A stretch of DNA of 64,000 bases, taken from NCBI GenBank assembly GCA_964016875.1, contig OZ024728.1, forward strand, positions 29,705,865-29,769,864, written 5' to 3'. A program made the position numbers and the translations under genes. The number at the start of each line of letters is the position of its first letter. Within the stretch, counting starts at the first letter, position 1. The notes under the pieces are model-generated. The model searched no databases and was not told where the DNA came from. It saw only the letters and a list, made by a program, of their open reading frames with translations. Shown here piece by piece: positions 20,352-30,597 of the stretch. Origin of the DNA: Fallopia convolvulus. Taxonomy: Eukaryota; Streptophyta; Magnoliopsida; Caryophyllales; Polygonaceae.

Positions 20352-21703
20352 TGATATTCGCCTTTTTAGTTGTGTTTTTAGGGTGTGTTTTTATGTGTTT
20401 GAGTCTTTTTCTTTAGTTTTGTGTTTTGTTTTGAGTCGTTTGTGTAGGTTTTCGTATTTCCTTAATATATGGAGTCTACATAAGCTTTGGTGGTGTTTTC
20501 GTAGGTTTTGGAGCTGTTTGAGCATATTTAAGGAGAAGATGAGAAATCGAAGGAATTAAGCACTCAAAAAAGACATGAAGATCGAGTTCAAGCCATGAGA
20601 GAAGTTTATATACCCGTTACCGAGCCTAAGGAAGAAAAATCAAGGCAAAAGGAAGGCTAACGACCCCTCTACCGAAGTGGTTACGAGCCAGTTTTCACAC
20701 TGAAGGGGGTCGTTACCGAGGTGCACAGGGTCGGTAAAAAGGTGTTCAACAAAGAAGTAAGTCGAGAATTCAGCAGGAAATCCTACCGACCCTGACGGAG
20801 TCGCTACCAAGGCTTCCGTGTCGGTTAGGACATCCGAGTCGGCACAATTAAAGCCTTTTTATCCCATATCTTTATATTATTAGATAGTCTTAAGGGGATA
20901 TATCTTTTAGAGATTTATTTCCTTATAGATAGATTAGTTTTCTCTATAAATATTCTTGTCCTAGTTTAAGTTTTCTTATCCTTCAAGTTAGCTTTAGGGT
21001 AGAGTAGAGAGAGAGAGAGGAGGCGTGAGAGAGAGAGAGAGGAGGCGTGAGAGAGAGAAGAGGAACGAATTTGCTTGGAGAACAAGTTTGTCTGGGATTC
21101 GGTTGTAAGCTTTTATTTTATTTTAATTTAGATGTTCTTAATTATGATTTATGAGTAGTCTCTTTTCTCTAAGGTTGGGGTTTAACCCAACAATGGTTAT
21201 GTGTGATTGCCTTTTATCATGTCTTGATTGTTTTTATCCATGAATCTTATCTCTTGTTCTTAATTCCTTGAAACGAAAGTTGAAAGGAATTTCTCGTTCA
21301 TAGTTGAAGCGAAAGCAGAAGCTTTGGATCAAAATAGTCAATTAGGGTTTTAAAGGGAAAGCGGATCAATCCTATTAAAGTAGAAGAGATAGATAGTAAA
21401 GTTTATTGATTGAACGAAAGTTAGTTGATTTACTTGCTTAAGTTGACGAAAGTTAGCGACTTTATGTGATAAAAGCATGATCTTTGTGTTTCATTAGCAT
21501 TTGCATGCATAATTATTGTTGTGGGGATACCAAAACCTTAGATTTCTCTCTTCTTTGAACAAAACCCTAACATTGCTATTTGCTTGCCCCCTAAGTAAGA
21601 ATAAAACTTGATATCGACTTTCTCCCGTAAACGAACCTGACTCTCCTGTACTCAGCGAGGTCTTGATTATAAATTTATTTGTTCTCAAGAAACCCTCTCA
21701 ACA
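20352..21703 (+). repeat. Athila-like LTR shared by A1 (3' LTR) and A2 (5' LTR), 1352 bp
   Basis: Starts TGATATTCGCC and ends CTCTCAACA. It is preceded by a polypurine tract and followed by a primer-binding site, so it serves as 3' LTR to the left internal region and 5' LTR to the right one. A TATA box (TCTATAAATA, about 20942-20951) marks the promoter. GA-rich repeats at 21006-21057 probably lie in the 5' untranslated leader. Family motifs occur at 20613, 20660, 20710 and 20785. Near-identical LTRs are at 11068-12414 (minus) and 58642-59874. Confidence 0.9.
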
Positions 21704-21706
21704 AAT

Positions 21707-21724
21707 TGGCGCCGTTGCCTAGGA
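21707..21724 (+). other. Athila A2 primer-binding site
   Basis: TGGCGCCGTTGCCTAGGA lies 3 bp after the LTR end. TGGCGCCGTTGCC followed by a G-rich tail is the primer-binding site of Athila-type elements, often assigned to tRNA-Asp (established for the family). Confidence 0.8.
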
Positions 21725-21961
21725 GAGTTCAATTGTGCCAAGTTTTTTTTTTTAGGGTTTTCGGGAATACTGTCGAGTCGTTAACGACCCTACCCAGGTC
21801 GGTACCGACCCTGTCGATAAAACCCAGTTTCTCTTTTTTAGTTTTTTGTTTACGGGATCACTGCAAGCTCGTTACCGACCCCTTGGGCCTCGATACCGAC
21901 CCTCTCTAAGAACCCTTTTTGCTTTTAATTTTGTTTATGTTTCTGTTTTTTCTTTCAGTGC
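21725..21961 (+). promoter_or_regulatory. Athila A2 untranslated leader with palindromic motifs and acceptor-like end
   Basis: The leader carries GTCGTTAACGAC (21777-21788, a perfect palindrome), GGTCGGTACCGACC (21797-21810, a perfect palindrome) and two further variants at 21868-21905. It closes with a pyrimidine tract and CAG (21951-21958), three bases before the gag ATG, which resembles a splice acceptor. The same arrangement precedes A3 gag (60200-60222). Confidence 0.55.
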
Positions 21962-23297
21962 ATGCCAGTTGGAGGACGTCGAGTTGTCTCTAATCCCATA
22001 GTAGACTCTGAACCCGAGCGATACCTCCACAGTAGATTACGAGAAAACAAAGCAACAACAACTGATGTAGAGAGGGCACAACAGATAGATGACCTTAGAG
22101 CTCAGATGAAGCGGCTCGAAGCTAAATGAGATAATGCAGGTGCTGAAGCTGAACGTGAGCGAGAGATGTCCGTCTTCGAAAGCAGTTGGATGTCTTTCGA
22201 AAGAACGCCAAACAATATATGCACTTGGACCTGAGGGTGCTAGAATCAGCAAACGTTCTCCCAAAGATGGAGAAAGCTTTTGAGATCAAATCTCAATTTA
22301 TATCCTTGATCAAAAGGGATCAGTTTGAGGGAAAACTCACTGAGTGCCCAATGGAACATATTAGAAATTTCCTTGATTTATGTGACATTATTGCTACTGA
22401 CGGTGTCTCTTTAGAATATGTTTTGTTGAAAGCTTTCAAGTGGTCTCTTACATGAAAGGCCCTGAGCTGGTTAGATAGCCTAACTCCGAAGTCAATAAGG
22501 AAGTGGGAACTCTGCATGACTTGTTCATGACAAAGTTCTTCCCACCTGCCAAAACTACGGAGTTAAGAAAATGCATCACCTCCTACCACCAGATGCCTAA
22601 TGTGACATTTGTGGAGATGTGGGAGAGATTCAAGGAGTTGCTGAGACAGTGTCCTACTCATGGACAACCACAATATGTGCTCGAAGAGATCTTCTTCCAA
22701 GGGATCAATGCTGAAACAAAGAACCACATCAATCTACATACTGCTTGCGATTTCATAGAGATGGATCCTGATGATGCAGTGGAGCTGCTTGACAAGTTAA
22801 CCAATTACGATGCAATGTACAGAATGTAGGAAGCCGAGCAGCCCCAACGAAGGCTCTATAATCCGAACAAGGAAGAGGTAGACCCCGAAGTGAAGCACCA
22901 GTTCTTACAAGTCAAAATAAACCACCTGAAAAAGCAGGTAAGTTATCTTAAATCATCTCCATCTTGTCAATAATGCAATTCTCAAGCCCATGCTACTTCT
23001 GCCTGCACTAACTTGCAACAAATTCGTGTTGCTGAGACATATGAAGAAGCTAACTACATGAGGGGTCCCTATAGGAACCAAGTATATAATTCTTATGCAG
23101 GGAGGAATAACAATCAGCCCACCAGGGGAAATTATGCACATGGCCAAGGGAGCCAACCTCCTCAGCAAGAACAAAGGGTTCCGCCTTATAGGCCTCCAAG
23201 CTATCAAGAGCCGCCGTAATGGGTACAAGGGCTACAAGAGGGTATTAATGGAGTCCAAAACAAGATTGATGGAGTCCGAGATGACCTAAAATAAAAC
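21962..23297 (+). pseudogene. gag: Athila A2 gag
   Basis: Starts MPVGGRRVVSNPIVDSEPER. A coiled-coil-like AQQIDDLRAQMKRLEAK is then stopped by TGA near 22126. After a frame change, KNAKQYMHLDLRVLESANVL (22200) leads into the capsid core EHIRNFLDLCDIIATDGVSL, with a further stop (TGA at 22453), then DLFMTKFFPPAKTTELRK and WERFKELLRQCPTHGQPQYV to about 22830. The downstream zinc knuckle is damaged (CQ, stop, CNSQAHATSAC at about 22970). The gag tail ends at about 23297, where an internal deletion removes the linker and protease. The start agrees with A3 gag. Confidence 0.8.
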
Positions 23298-23974
23298 GTG
23301 TGAATGAGACCGCTGCTATAAAGAGCGTTAACGAGGAGCCTACCAACCCACCATGGGTCGGTAACAACCTTTTCCTGAGACCAGACACGAGCAGATTCAA
23401 GGAGGACGTGCCCATCAAGGAGCCTACCGAACCCCCATGCATCGGTAACGCTCATCTTTGAGGGAAAAACACGATGCTGGAGGCGAAATCAGGCCTATTA
23501 CCGAGGCACTTCTTGACCCAAATAGGTCGATAATTACCCACTACCCCTCGGTAACGACCCCTTCACTTACATGCAAAGGTGAGTCTTCGTACTTTCATTT
23601 CATACTTTCTAATGAAGATTTCTCCTTACACCCTCCTTATCCTTGTTCTATATCCCATCGTACTTTACATATTGTGAAAGGGTCGAAACCCCCTTGGTTT
23701 TCGGATTCTTCTAACCCTTATATAGAACTTCCAAGTGTTCTTATTGATGATAGAGGACCAAATGTCTTGGAAAAAAGCTTTGAAGCTTTTCCATCTAAGT
23801 ATGGGGTTTCTCTTGATCCCGACAAAGCTAGATGGAAGCCACCCTGATCCGCCAAGGTATGTTCATCGGGCTAATGACATTAAACGTACGGCTTACGGGA
23901 GGCCAACCGCTATTTGTTTTTGCTTTCTTAGATCTTTTTGCTAGCTTTATTTTGACTTGTTTTTAGGTTAGAGT
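23298..23974 (+). pseudogene. Athila A2 post-deletion remnant and conserved 3' motif
   Basis: At about 23298-23310 the sequence jumps from the gag tail to the region after the A1 protease (NETAAIKSVNEEPTNPPW), so roughly 1.07 kb present in A1 (17450-18515) has been lost. An open frame at 23458-23847 is tail sequence without a known domain. At 23870-23910 CTAATGACATTAAACGTACG and GCTTACGGGAGGCCAACC match a conserved block of Athila/Tat elements, also seen inverted at 56101-56150. The element is cut at 23975 by the gypsy D LTR. Confidence 0.65.
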
Positions 23975-24917
23975 TGTAACATCCCCGACCAAAGTGCATA
24001 CGTCATTTTGCATTCATATAAGATTAAGAGCATATGCATAGCATATTGACATGATATATAGTGAGTTTTTAAAAGTAATATTTATTTTTGAATTAAGTTT
24101 ATTATATTTTAAAAAGTTTTTAAGTAAAAGTTAATTATTAATTATTTCAGGTTAAAGTTTGTAGTAAAGGAGATTTGAGGGTGGAAAATATAATTTTTCA
24201 AATTTTGGTCGACTTAGTGGAACCCTTTGATCAAGTTTTCCAAACATACATATATATTTTCAATATATATGTATGTTTTCATGATCTTGAACATTGAATT
24301 ACGTACAAAACAAAAATAAAGAGAGGAGAGAAGAAAAAAAAAGAGAGAAAAGGAAAAAGAAGTGGTTTTGCTAATTTTGAATTCGGTTGTTTTGTTGGAT
24401 CTGATACAAGATCTCTTCTATCGGGCTTTAATTTCAGAGTATAAGCGTGGATTGGTAAGTTTTTAATTAGTTAATGGTTTATCTAGATTTTCCTAATTTT
24501 TCCAGGTCTAGATCTACAGTTGGTTTTGATTCAGAAATGAATCGGTTTATAGTTTTCAGAGGGTGTTTTTGATATCGAATTTATATTCGGTAAAAGATTT
24601 GAGAGTGATTTTAGGGTTTTGCTTTGTAATGATATTAGGGAACCCTTTGATCAAGTTTTTCAGAAAATTTTGAACTAGAAAAATGTTCTTCTATATATAT
24701 ATTTATCGTTGTCAAGTTTTAAAGGATTTGGAATTATGAACAAGAAGTTATAATGCATTCTGGCATTTCATTGCATTTGGGGTTAGAGTTTATAAGAGTA
24801 AATAGCCTAATTTGCATTGGGTTATATATAGGAGCACAAGTCATAGATCGTGGTCAAAGAGAAAGTGAAGAGATATAATATTTGTCTTGAACAGGTGAGT
24901 ATAGATCTGAGATTCAA

Positions 24918-25047
24918 CCCTATGTGCTATATGTGTCATACGGATATATGAGCTATATGGATATATGTGCTTTATGGATATATGTGCTATATGAGCTATA
25001 TGGATATATATGTTATATGGATTATATGGATATATGTGTTTTATATG
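24918..25047. repeat. Imperfect TATATGG-rich minisatellite in the gypsy D LTR
   Basis: Repeated variants of GCTATATGGATATATGT fill about 130 bp. Unit length varies from about 12 to 19 bp. The open frames across it (Tyr/Met/Ile repeats) are artefacts. Confidence 0.8.
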
Positions 25048-25192
25048 ATAGCTCTGACATTTCCAGAGTTGTTTGCACAGAAAGTATGTTAACAGATGGC
25101 ATATGATATATGGTCACATGATGCATTTGATTGCATAGCATATTGTAATGAGATTAAAAGGACCTGTGATTGTCTTGCCCTGAATTTGTATT

Positions 25193-25282
25193 ACAGGACC
25201 TACGGGTTATACAGGATCTTCGGATCATATAGGATCTTCGGATCATACAAGATCCACAGATCATACAGGACCTACAGGTCAT
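25193..25282. repeat. Five-copy 18-bp tandem repeat in the gypsy D LTR
   Basis: Exactly 90 bp made of five 18-bp units related to ACAGGATCTTCGGATCAT. The two outer units share the variant ACAGGACCTAC. The strict period of 18, a multiple of three, keeps a frame open (repeating Ser-Tyr units), but no gene is implied. Confidence 0.9.
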
Positions 25283-25856
25283 AATGAGGAAATCTTCGGA
25301 TTTCTTTCCTAAAGGGACCATAAGAGTCCATATACAGTAAACCCGGGGCAGATTCAGGCTTGAACAGTTCACAGAATAATGAATCGAATACATCAGCATT
25401 TGCATTTGCATAGTAAATTCATATATGACATGTATAATATGTATGAATATGTATATTGACCAATTGCTTGGCATTGTGTGAAATAATTGATGATGGTTTA
25501 TATTCACTGAGTATGCGACTCACGCAAATCGCAAAATAATTTTTTTCAGGTTCAACTAGAATTTTTTGACGTTTGTCTCTTTTGGAGGTCACATTCATAT
25601 AGGTCGGCCGACTGAAGCTCAATGCATACCTCTCCTCCTCATTTTGCATCATAGACATATGAGTTGTAATATAAGTTAGAGTGACAGATGTTTTAGTATA
25701 AGAAGAGATTGCATAGATGTGTGTGCAACCTTTTATGGCTGCTAATGTTTGTTATGTCCTTACGTGGATAGTTGATATATGTGAATTATCTCTTTATATA
25801 AGAGATAAGTTTTACTAAGTATACGTCATAGAGTATAAGGGTGTCACAGTTAGCTT

Positions 25857-25869
25857 TTGGTATCAGAGT
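25857..25869 (+). other. Gypsy D primer-binding site (initiator tRNA-Met type)
   Basis: TTGGTATCAGAGT, 8 bp after the LTR, matches the plant initiator-Met primer site TGGTATCAGAGC with one change at the last base. Confidence 0.75.
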
Positions 25870-26058
25870 AGGGATATGATTCTTTAAGGGCATTCTTTCA
25901 TAAGTATGTAATTGACATTAGAATTGTATTCATGAGCATGATGCATAAAGGAGAGAAGGTTCAGCCGTGCCACGTCAGTCTATAAGAGCATCTTATACAA
26001 CACTACATGAACATACATTTCATACACATGGACCATTAGAAGAGGAAGTGCAGAAGAA

Positions 26059-26292
26059 ATGGTAAACGTATGTACAATATATCGAGATAGTATAATACGA
26101 GTGGATACAGTAGAGTTACCAGTTGATGTGATCTTGCTATTCTTGTATGAGTTTGACATTATTTTGGGCATGGACTGGTTGTCAAGACACCATGCTAAAG
26201 TGGATTGTTATATCAAAGAGGTAGTGATAGACTCGTTGGGAAATCTAGATTGGTTTTTTATGGTGATAGACAAATGGTACATACTTGCTTAA
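26059..26292 (+). pseudogene. pol: Gypsy D protease fragment fused to a gag start
   Basis: The frame contains LYEFDIILGMDWLSRHHAKVDC, normally FDVILGMDWL, the C-terminal signature of gypsy aspartic protease. The active-site DTGA block is gone: the preceding sequence (25930-26058) is a short gag-start remnant joined to protease by deletion. Confidence 0.75.
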
Positions 26293-27072
26293 TATCTGCA
26301 ATAGCGACTTCTAGCATGATCAGAGAAAGATGTGAGGCATATCTGACCCATGTTATGGACTGTACAAGGTTTGAGATATTTCAATTGTAAAAGATTTTCT
26401 TGATGTGTTTCCAAAGCATCTTCCTGGATTGCCACCTGATAGAGAGATAGAGTTTACTATGAAATTAATGTCAGTTACCGCACCAATTTCTATTCCTCCA
26501 TATCGGATGGCTCTTCTAGAGTAACAGGAACTGGAGAAACAGTTACAGGATTTGTTGGATAAAGTATTCATTAGGGCTAGTGTATCTTATGACTTTGCAT
26601 ATATTACAGAAAGTTGAATCAAGTGACAGTGAAGAAGAAATATTCATTCCAAAGTATAGACGATGTATTTGATCAACTCCAAGGAGTAAAGGTATTTTCG
26701 AAGATAGACATTAGGTCAGGATATCATCAGTTAAAGATAGCTAAAGATGACATTAGCAGGACAACATTCAGAATTCGATATGTGCATTATGAGTTTCTGA
26801 TAATTCTATTTAGTTTGACTAATGCAGCATCGACATTTATGACTTTGATGAACAAGGTGTTTCAATCTTTTCTAGACAGATTTGTGATCGTCTTTATTAA
26901 TGATATATTGGTGTATTCACGAAGTACAGAGGTGCATGCTGATCATTTGTCAACTGTGCTACAAGTCTTGAAGGGAAAACAACTGTTTGCTAAACTGAGA
27001 AAGTGTGAATTCTGGTTGGATCATATGGTATTTTTTGGACATATAGTATCTGGAAGAGGTATAGAGGATTGA
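26293..27072 (+). pseudogene. pol: Gypsy D reverse transcriptase
   Basis: A pre-RT segment LPPDREIEFTMKL and SIPPYRMA (26425-26515) leads, after stops near 26520 and 26616, into RT: KYSFQSIDDVFDQLQGVKVF, FSKIDIRSGYHQLKIA (catalytic Asp) and FINDILVYSRSTEVHADHL. The gypsy active site is usually F/Y-X-DD. Here it reads FIND, so the first Asp of the pair is Asn and polymerase activity should be lost. The frame ends at 27072 with a stop after GRGIED. Confidence 0.82.
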
Positions 27073-27672
27073 TTCTAAAAAGTTTGAAGCAGTGGTAAAC
27101 TGGAAAGCATCAACTACAGTTACAGAAGTTCGTATCTTTCTTAGTATGACTGGATACTACAGACTATTAGTGGAAGGATTCTCTATTATAGCTACACCAC
27201 TCACTAAATTGTTGCGGAAGAATGCTCAATTCCATTGAAATTTTGCGTGCCAATAGAGCTTTGATAAGTTAAAGCATTGTTTGGTTACAACAATACTGAG
27301 AATTCTTACAGGTACAAGAGGATTTGGTATTTACATTGATGTTTCATATCAGAGTCTTGACTGTGTCTTAATGCTGGATGGAAAAGTAACTGCCTATGCA
27401 TTATGACAGTACCGATCACATGAGATTTCTTATCCTATACATGATTTAGAGTTGGCAGCAAAAGTATTTGCCTTAAAGATTTAGCGACATTATCTATATA
27501 GAGAAACATTCTATATATTTACAGATCATAAGAGTTTGATTTATTTGATGAGCCAAAAGTAGTTGAACATGCGACAGAGGTGTTGGATGGAACTACTGAA
27601 AGATTATGATTGTACAATCGAGTATCATCCGAAAAAGGTCAATGTTGTAGTAGATGTTTTCTTGTCACAATA
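27073..27672 (+). pseudogene. pol: Gypsy D RNase H, heavily decayed
   Basis: Despite many stops one can follow TGYYRLLVEGFSIIATPLTKLL (27150), IYIDVSYQSLDCVL (27335, where SDAS is usual), ELAAKVFALKI, TDHKSLIYLMSQK (27520) and KDYDCTIEYHPKKVNVVVDV (27600-27655). This is the order of the gypsy RT thumb, RNase H and start of the ADALSR block. The truncation is at the copia-2 junction. Confidence 0.75.
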
Positions 27673-28310
27673 ATGTATGAGCTCTGAGTTCTTGAACTCG
27701 GTTCCATGGTCAGATCTTAGTGCAGTGAGCTTTAGTCCCAAGCTCACTTCTACTCTCTTCATGAATGGCTCAAACTACCTAAAGGTATTTGCTTTAGACA
27801 TAAGGAAAATAACCTAAGTAAATCTAGAAAAATCATCAATAAGAACGAACATATAACTTTTTCCTCCATAGCTAGCCGTCTGCATGGGACCAAAGAGATC
27901 CATGTGGATCAGTTCCAAAGGACGGGTAGTACTCACGACTTGTTTGGGTTTGAAGGAGCTTCTTGTTTGTTTTCCTTGACACGGGCCTCATACATCTTCA
28001 TGCCTTCTAGATTGATCCAGGTCTTGAAGATACAACTTCTATATTTGGTTTACTCTGGCATGCCCTAATCTTTTATGCCAAAGTTCCACTTCATCAATGG
28101 AACTTGCAAGACACGGTTTCCTTTGAGGTTCATATAGTGTGTATACAAAATAGACGTTTTTGGACCTTGTTCCCTTGAGTATGATTTTGTTGGTCTTCTT
28201 GTTGATCACAAGACACTCCTTTGAATAAAATGTAACCACATTGTTCCCTTGGTCACACAATTGTGAAACACTCAGCAAATTATGCCCAAAGTCCTTAACT
28301 GGATTCACAT
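27670..28310 (-). pseudogene. pol: Copia-2 gag-pre-integrase and integrase N-terminal part
   Basis: The frame 28308-28039 carries FGHNLLSVSQLCDQGNNVVT, GTRSKNVYFVYTL and VELWHKRLGHARVNQI, the gag-pre-integrase domain with the first zinc ligand (His). Beyond a frame change lie the TTRPLELIHMDL block (first catalytic Asp) and MQTASYGGK (about 27980-27850), LTALRSDHGTEFKNSELIHY (27740-27680, second Asp), then the break. The third catalytic Glu is lost with the truncation. Confidence 0.8.
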
Positions 28311-29010
28311 TTTTGATCTGATTCTTATGTTGATAATTGCTTCACCAATTCCAATGATTTCGCCTTTGTTCATGTTGCAGAAAGAGACGTGGCCTCCATC
28401 GACTTTTGTAAGTAGTGAGGTGAGGTTATCTTTCTTCCTGGTCATGTGGCCTCCATTGACCCATATGTTGTTCCCCCTCATTACAACCTGCAAAATTAGT
28501 TAGATTTGGTGACCCAGGCAAGATGTCTCTCTTGCCTAGTTCCATGCAAGGGAACATAGTTCTTTCAACCAAATAATCTGCTATGTTATGAACTTTTGTG
28601 GAGTTCCTAGGACTCAAAGAGGAGTTCCTTGGCGAGTTCCCACTCTTGGGAACTTTCCACTGATTTGGCATGTTCAAAATTTTCTTTTGAAACCTTTCGT
28701 TTTTGTAGCTCTTGTTCCCAATAGTGTGTGAGCTGTGAGCTTGTATTTTGGGACGAATTTCAATGTAGTGCCCATGAGCTCCACACTCCCTGCATGTTTT
28801 GTAGTACTCTCCGAGATAGTACTTTGGGTGAGATCTTTGGATCCTATTTCTTTCCATGGTCTCCTGATTGTAGACTCCAGACCCATTTCCCTTGGCAATC
28901 TTAAGGTACATTTTGTGGCTAGTGTTCCTAGTGTAGTATTCATTATTCCCAATTTTTCCGCTTTTAAGCACACGAATTGTCTCTTCTAACTGAGCGTTCT
29001 TCAACTTTTG
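28311..29010 (-). pseudogene. pol: Copia-2 second zinc knuckle and protease remnant
   Basis: The frame 29004-28426 includes CRECGAHGHYIEI, a partial CX2CX3GHX-type zinc motif lacking the last Cys, then a basic Asn/Ser-rich linker. The protease active site appears in another frame (28493-28305) as WVNGGHMTRKKDNLTSL followed by KVDGGHVSFCNMNKGEIIGI. The expected W-DSGCSRHMTG has become WVNGGHMTR, so the catalytic Asp is lost. Its position before the gag-pre-integrase domain is normal for copia. Confidence 0.65.
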
Positions 29011-29320
29011 CCTTTGAAGCTCGAGATCCCTACACTCATTTCTCTCCTTTTCTGTGAGAGGGGAGGTTCCATCCTTAGATGATCCTTCCCCGTACCATAT
29101 CCCGTGCCTAGTCGGGACAAACTTGGTTGTAGGGATGGCTTCTTTAGTGGTCTATGGAAGGGAATTTTCTAGACACTTCTGATTTTCACTCAGTTTTCTA
29201 AGGATTTCATTCTTTTCACTCTCAATGCTATTGAGCTCACTTCTCAAGAGTGTGATTTCATTGAAAGAGCACTGCAATTTTTCGACAAGCTGCACATTGG
29301 GAACAAGACACCATTCCCAG
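29011..29320 (-). other. Copia-2 gag-pol linker, decayed
   Basis: About 300 bp between the gag zinc knuckle and the second zinc region. Minus-strand translation gives a charged, coiled-coil-like ERNECRDLELQRQKLKNAQ at its left end, and stops elsewhere. No catalytic domain is expected here. Confidence 0.5.
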
Positions 29321-30540
29321 TTATTCTGCTAACACATGTTCTGTTTGATCAAGTTTTCTTTGAATCTTGATATTATCTTTTAGCAGTTGGGTCATCAATT
29401 TAAGTAGCTCAGGTTTTTCATATTGAGAAAGAGAATTAAGAAGGGTTTCAGGATTTACCTCACTAGGTTGTTCCCCAATGGTCTCCCCAATGGCCATAAC
29501 GTATGTTTCTGGGTTTGTCCACGCTTCTGGCTCCTCATCATTAGAGTCACTCCAGGTTGCTATGTATGCCTTGTTCTTGCCTTTGTCTGGTCTTCGCTCC
29601 TCGGTTCCCTGAGGACAGTTTCTGGCAAAGTTTCCCTTCTTGTAGCACTTGTAGCATGTGACATCGGCAAGATCTCGGTCTCTATCTTGGTACATGCTAT
29701 TGGACTCATAGTTCCTTCTTTCTCTACTGGAGTTCCTTTTGAATTTCCCTTTCTTGTAGAAGTTCCTAAGGGCGTTTGAAACTAGCACAAGTTCCTCATC
29801 GTCGTCCTCCTCTGATTCTTCATATTGCTCCTTGCGGACTTGAGGACCTTCTCTAGTTTGAGAGCTATGCCTTCCGTCTCCAATTCATGTTGCTTATGTT
29901 CCTATTTTTTCTTCTCATGACGAATGAGCTTACCAAACACTTGGTGAAGCATCAAGTTCCTAATCTCGTGATTCTCCTTGAATATGGTTCGTTCATTGCC
30001 CCACTCAACTGTCATCCCATTGAACAGTTGCTGCACCTTCATTTTGTCGGAGATTTAATGCTTGGTGATTCCAAGGGATGCTAGCTTAGAGCAGAGGGAC
30101 TCGAAACGTTATTGATAACTACCAATCGATTCACCCATAGTCATTTTGAAGTTGAAGAACTCCCTTCTAGTGTTCATCTGGTGATCTTCCCTCAAATCGA
30201 AACTCCCAACGTGCATCTGTTGAATGGTTTCCCACATTTCCTTGGCTATTTCCATGTTTGCCACTCTATCAATGTCTTGCTGACACATGGAATTGTTGAG
30301 ATACATTTTGGCCTTGCAGTTGGCCTCCATGCTTTGCCATTCGTTGGGACCCCATTTGGACAGGTCATTCCGAGTAGTTGCATTGACCACGAAGTTTCCA
30401 TGCTCTATGACACACTAGGCTTGGTAGTCATGACTTCTCATCCAATGTCTCGTCTTGATCTGCCAGTTTTCAAAGCGTTCGGTGATAAGTCCGGGAGGCT
30501 TGTTGTTCCCATGTCCAATCTTCGTGAGTTCCTGAGACAT
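29321..30540 (-). pseudogene. gag: Copia-2 gag
   Basis: The start ATG at 30540 gives MSQELTKIGHGNNKPPGLI, then W-rich capsid sequence NEWQSMEANCKAKMYLNN and AKEMWETIQQMHVGS (UBN2 type, 30390-30190), RREFFNFKMTMGESIGSY, LFNGMTVEWGNERTIF and LHQVFGKLIRHEKKK. Stops occur near 30411, 30108 and 29940. The zinc knuckle CYKCYKKGNFARNC (CX2CX4(N)X4C; the His position is Asn) lies at about 29660-29620, followed by an acidic SDSNDEEPEAW block. Gag would form the particle and bind RNA. The His-to-Asn change in the knuckle and the stops show decay. Confidence 0.82.
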
Positions 30541-30583
30541 TGTTCCCTATAATCGCAAGAATTAACCAAAATCTACAACGCCA

Positions 30584-30596
30584 GCTCTGATACCAA
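30584..30596 (-). other. Copia-2 primer-binding site
   Basis: TTGGTATCAGAGC on the minus strand, 1 bp from the LTR end (30598), is a perfect initiator tRNA-Met type site. Confidence 0.85.
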
Positions 30597-30597
30597 T

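Larger units (their letters stand above)
23975..25848 (+). repeat. Gypsy D 5' LTR (1874 bp)
   Basis: Starts TGTAACATCCCCGACC and ends AAGGGTGTCACA. A primer-binding site follows 8 bp later. Two transcribed minisatellites lie inside it: an imperfect GCTATATGGATATATGT-type array at about 24918-25047, and five copies of an 18-bp unit at 25193-25282. The partner 3' LTR is missing. Confidence 0.82.
23975..27672 (+). mobile_element. Gypsy D: truncated Ty3/gypsy element (5' LTR to RNase H)
   Basis: 5' LTR 23975-25848, primer-binding site, a remnant of gag, protease, RT and RNase H in plus orientation. The gag gene is almost entirely deleted (25925-26058). At 27660-27672 homology stops in the NVVVDVFLSQ block that ends RNase H and passes into copia-2 integrase on the opposite strand. 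The LTR shares blocks with gypsy E (for example GAACTAGAAAAATGTTCTTC), so D and E are related Tekay/Del-like families. It carries many stops and is therefore old. Confidence 0.85.

Noticed and set aside
24918..25282. Tandem arrays as a possible CRISPR array
   Set aside because: Units are contiguous, without unique spacers, and the genome is a plant nuclear one.
30584..30596. TTGGTATCAGAGC and similar strings as tRNA gene parts
   Set aside because: They lie at LTR edges and are primer-binding sites. No cloverleaf surrounds them.
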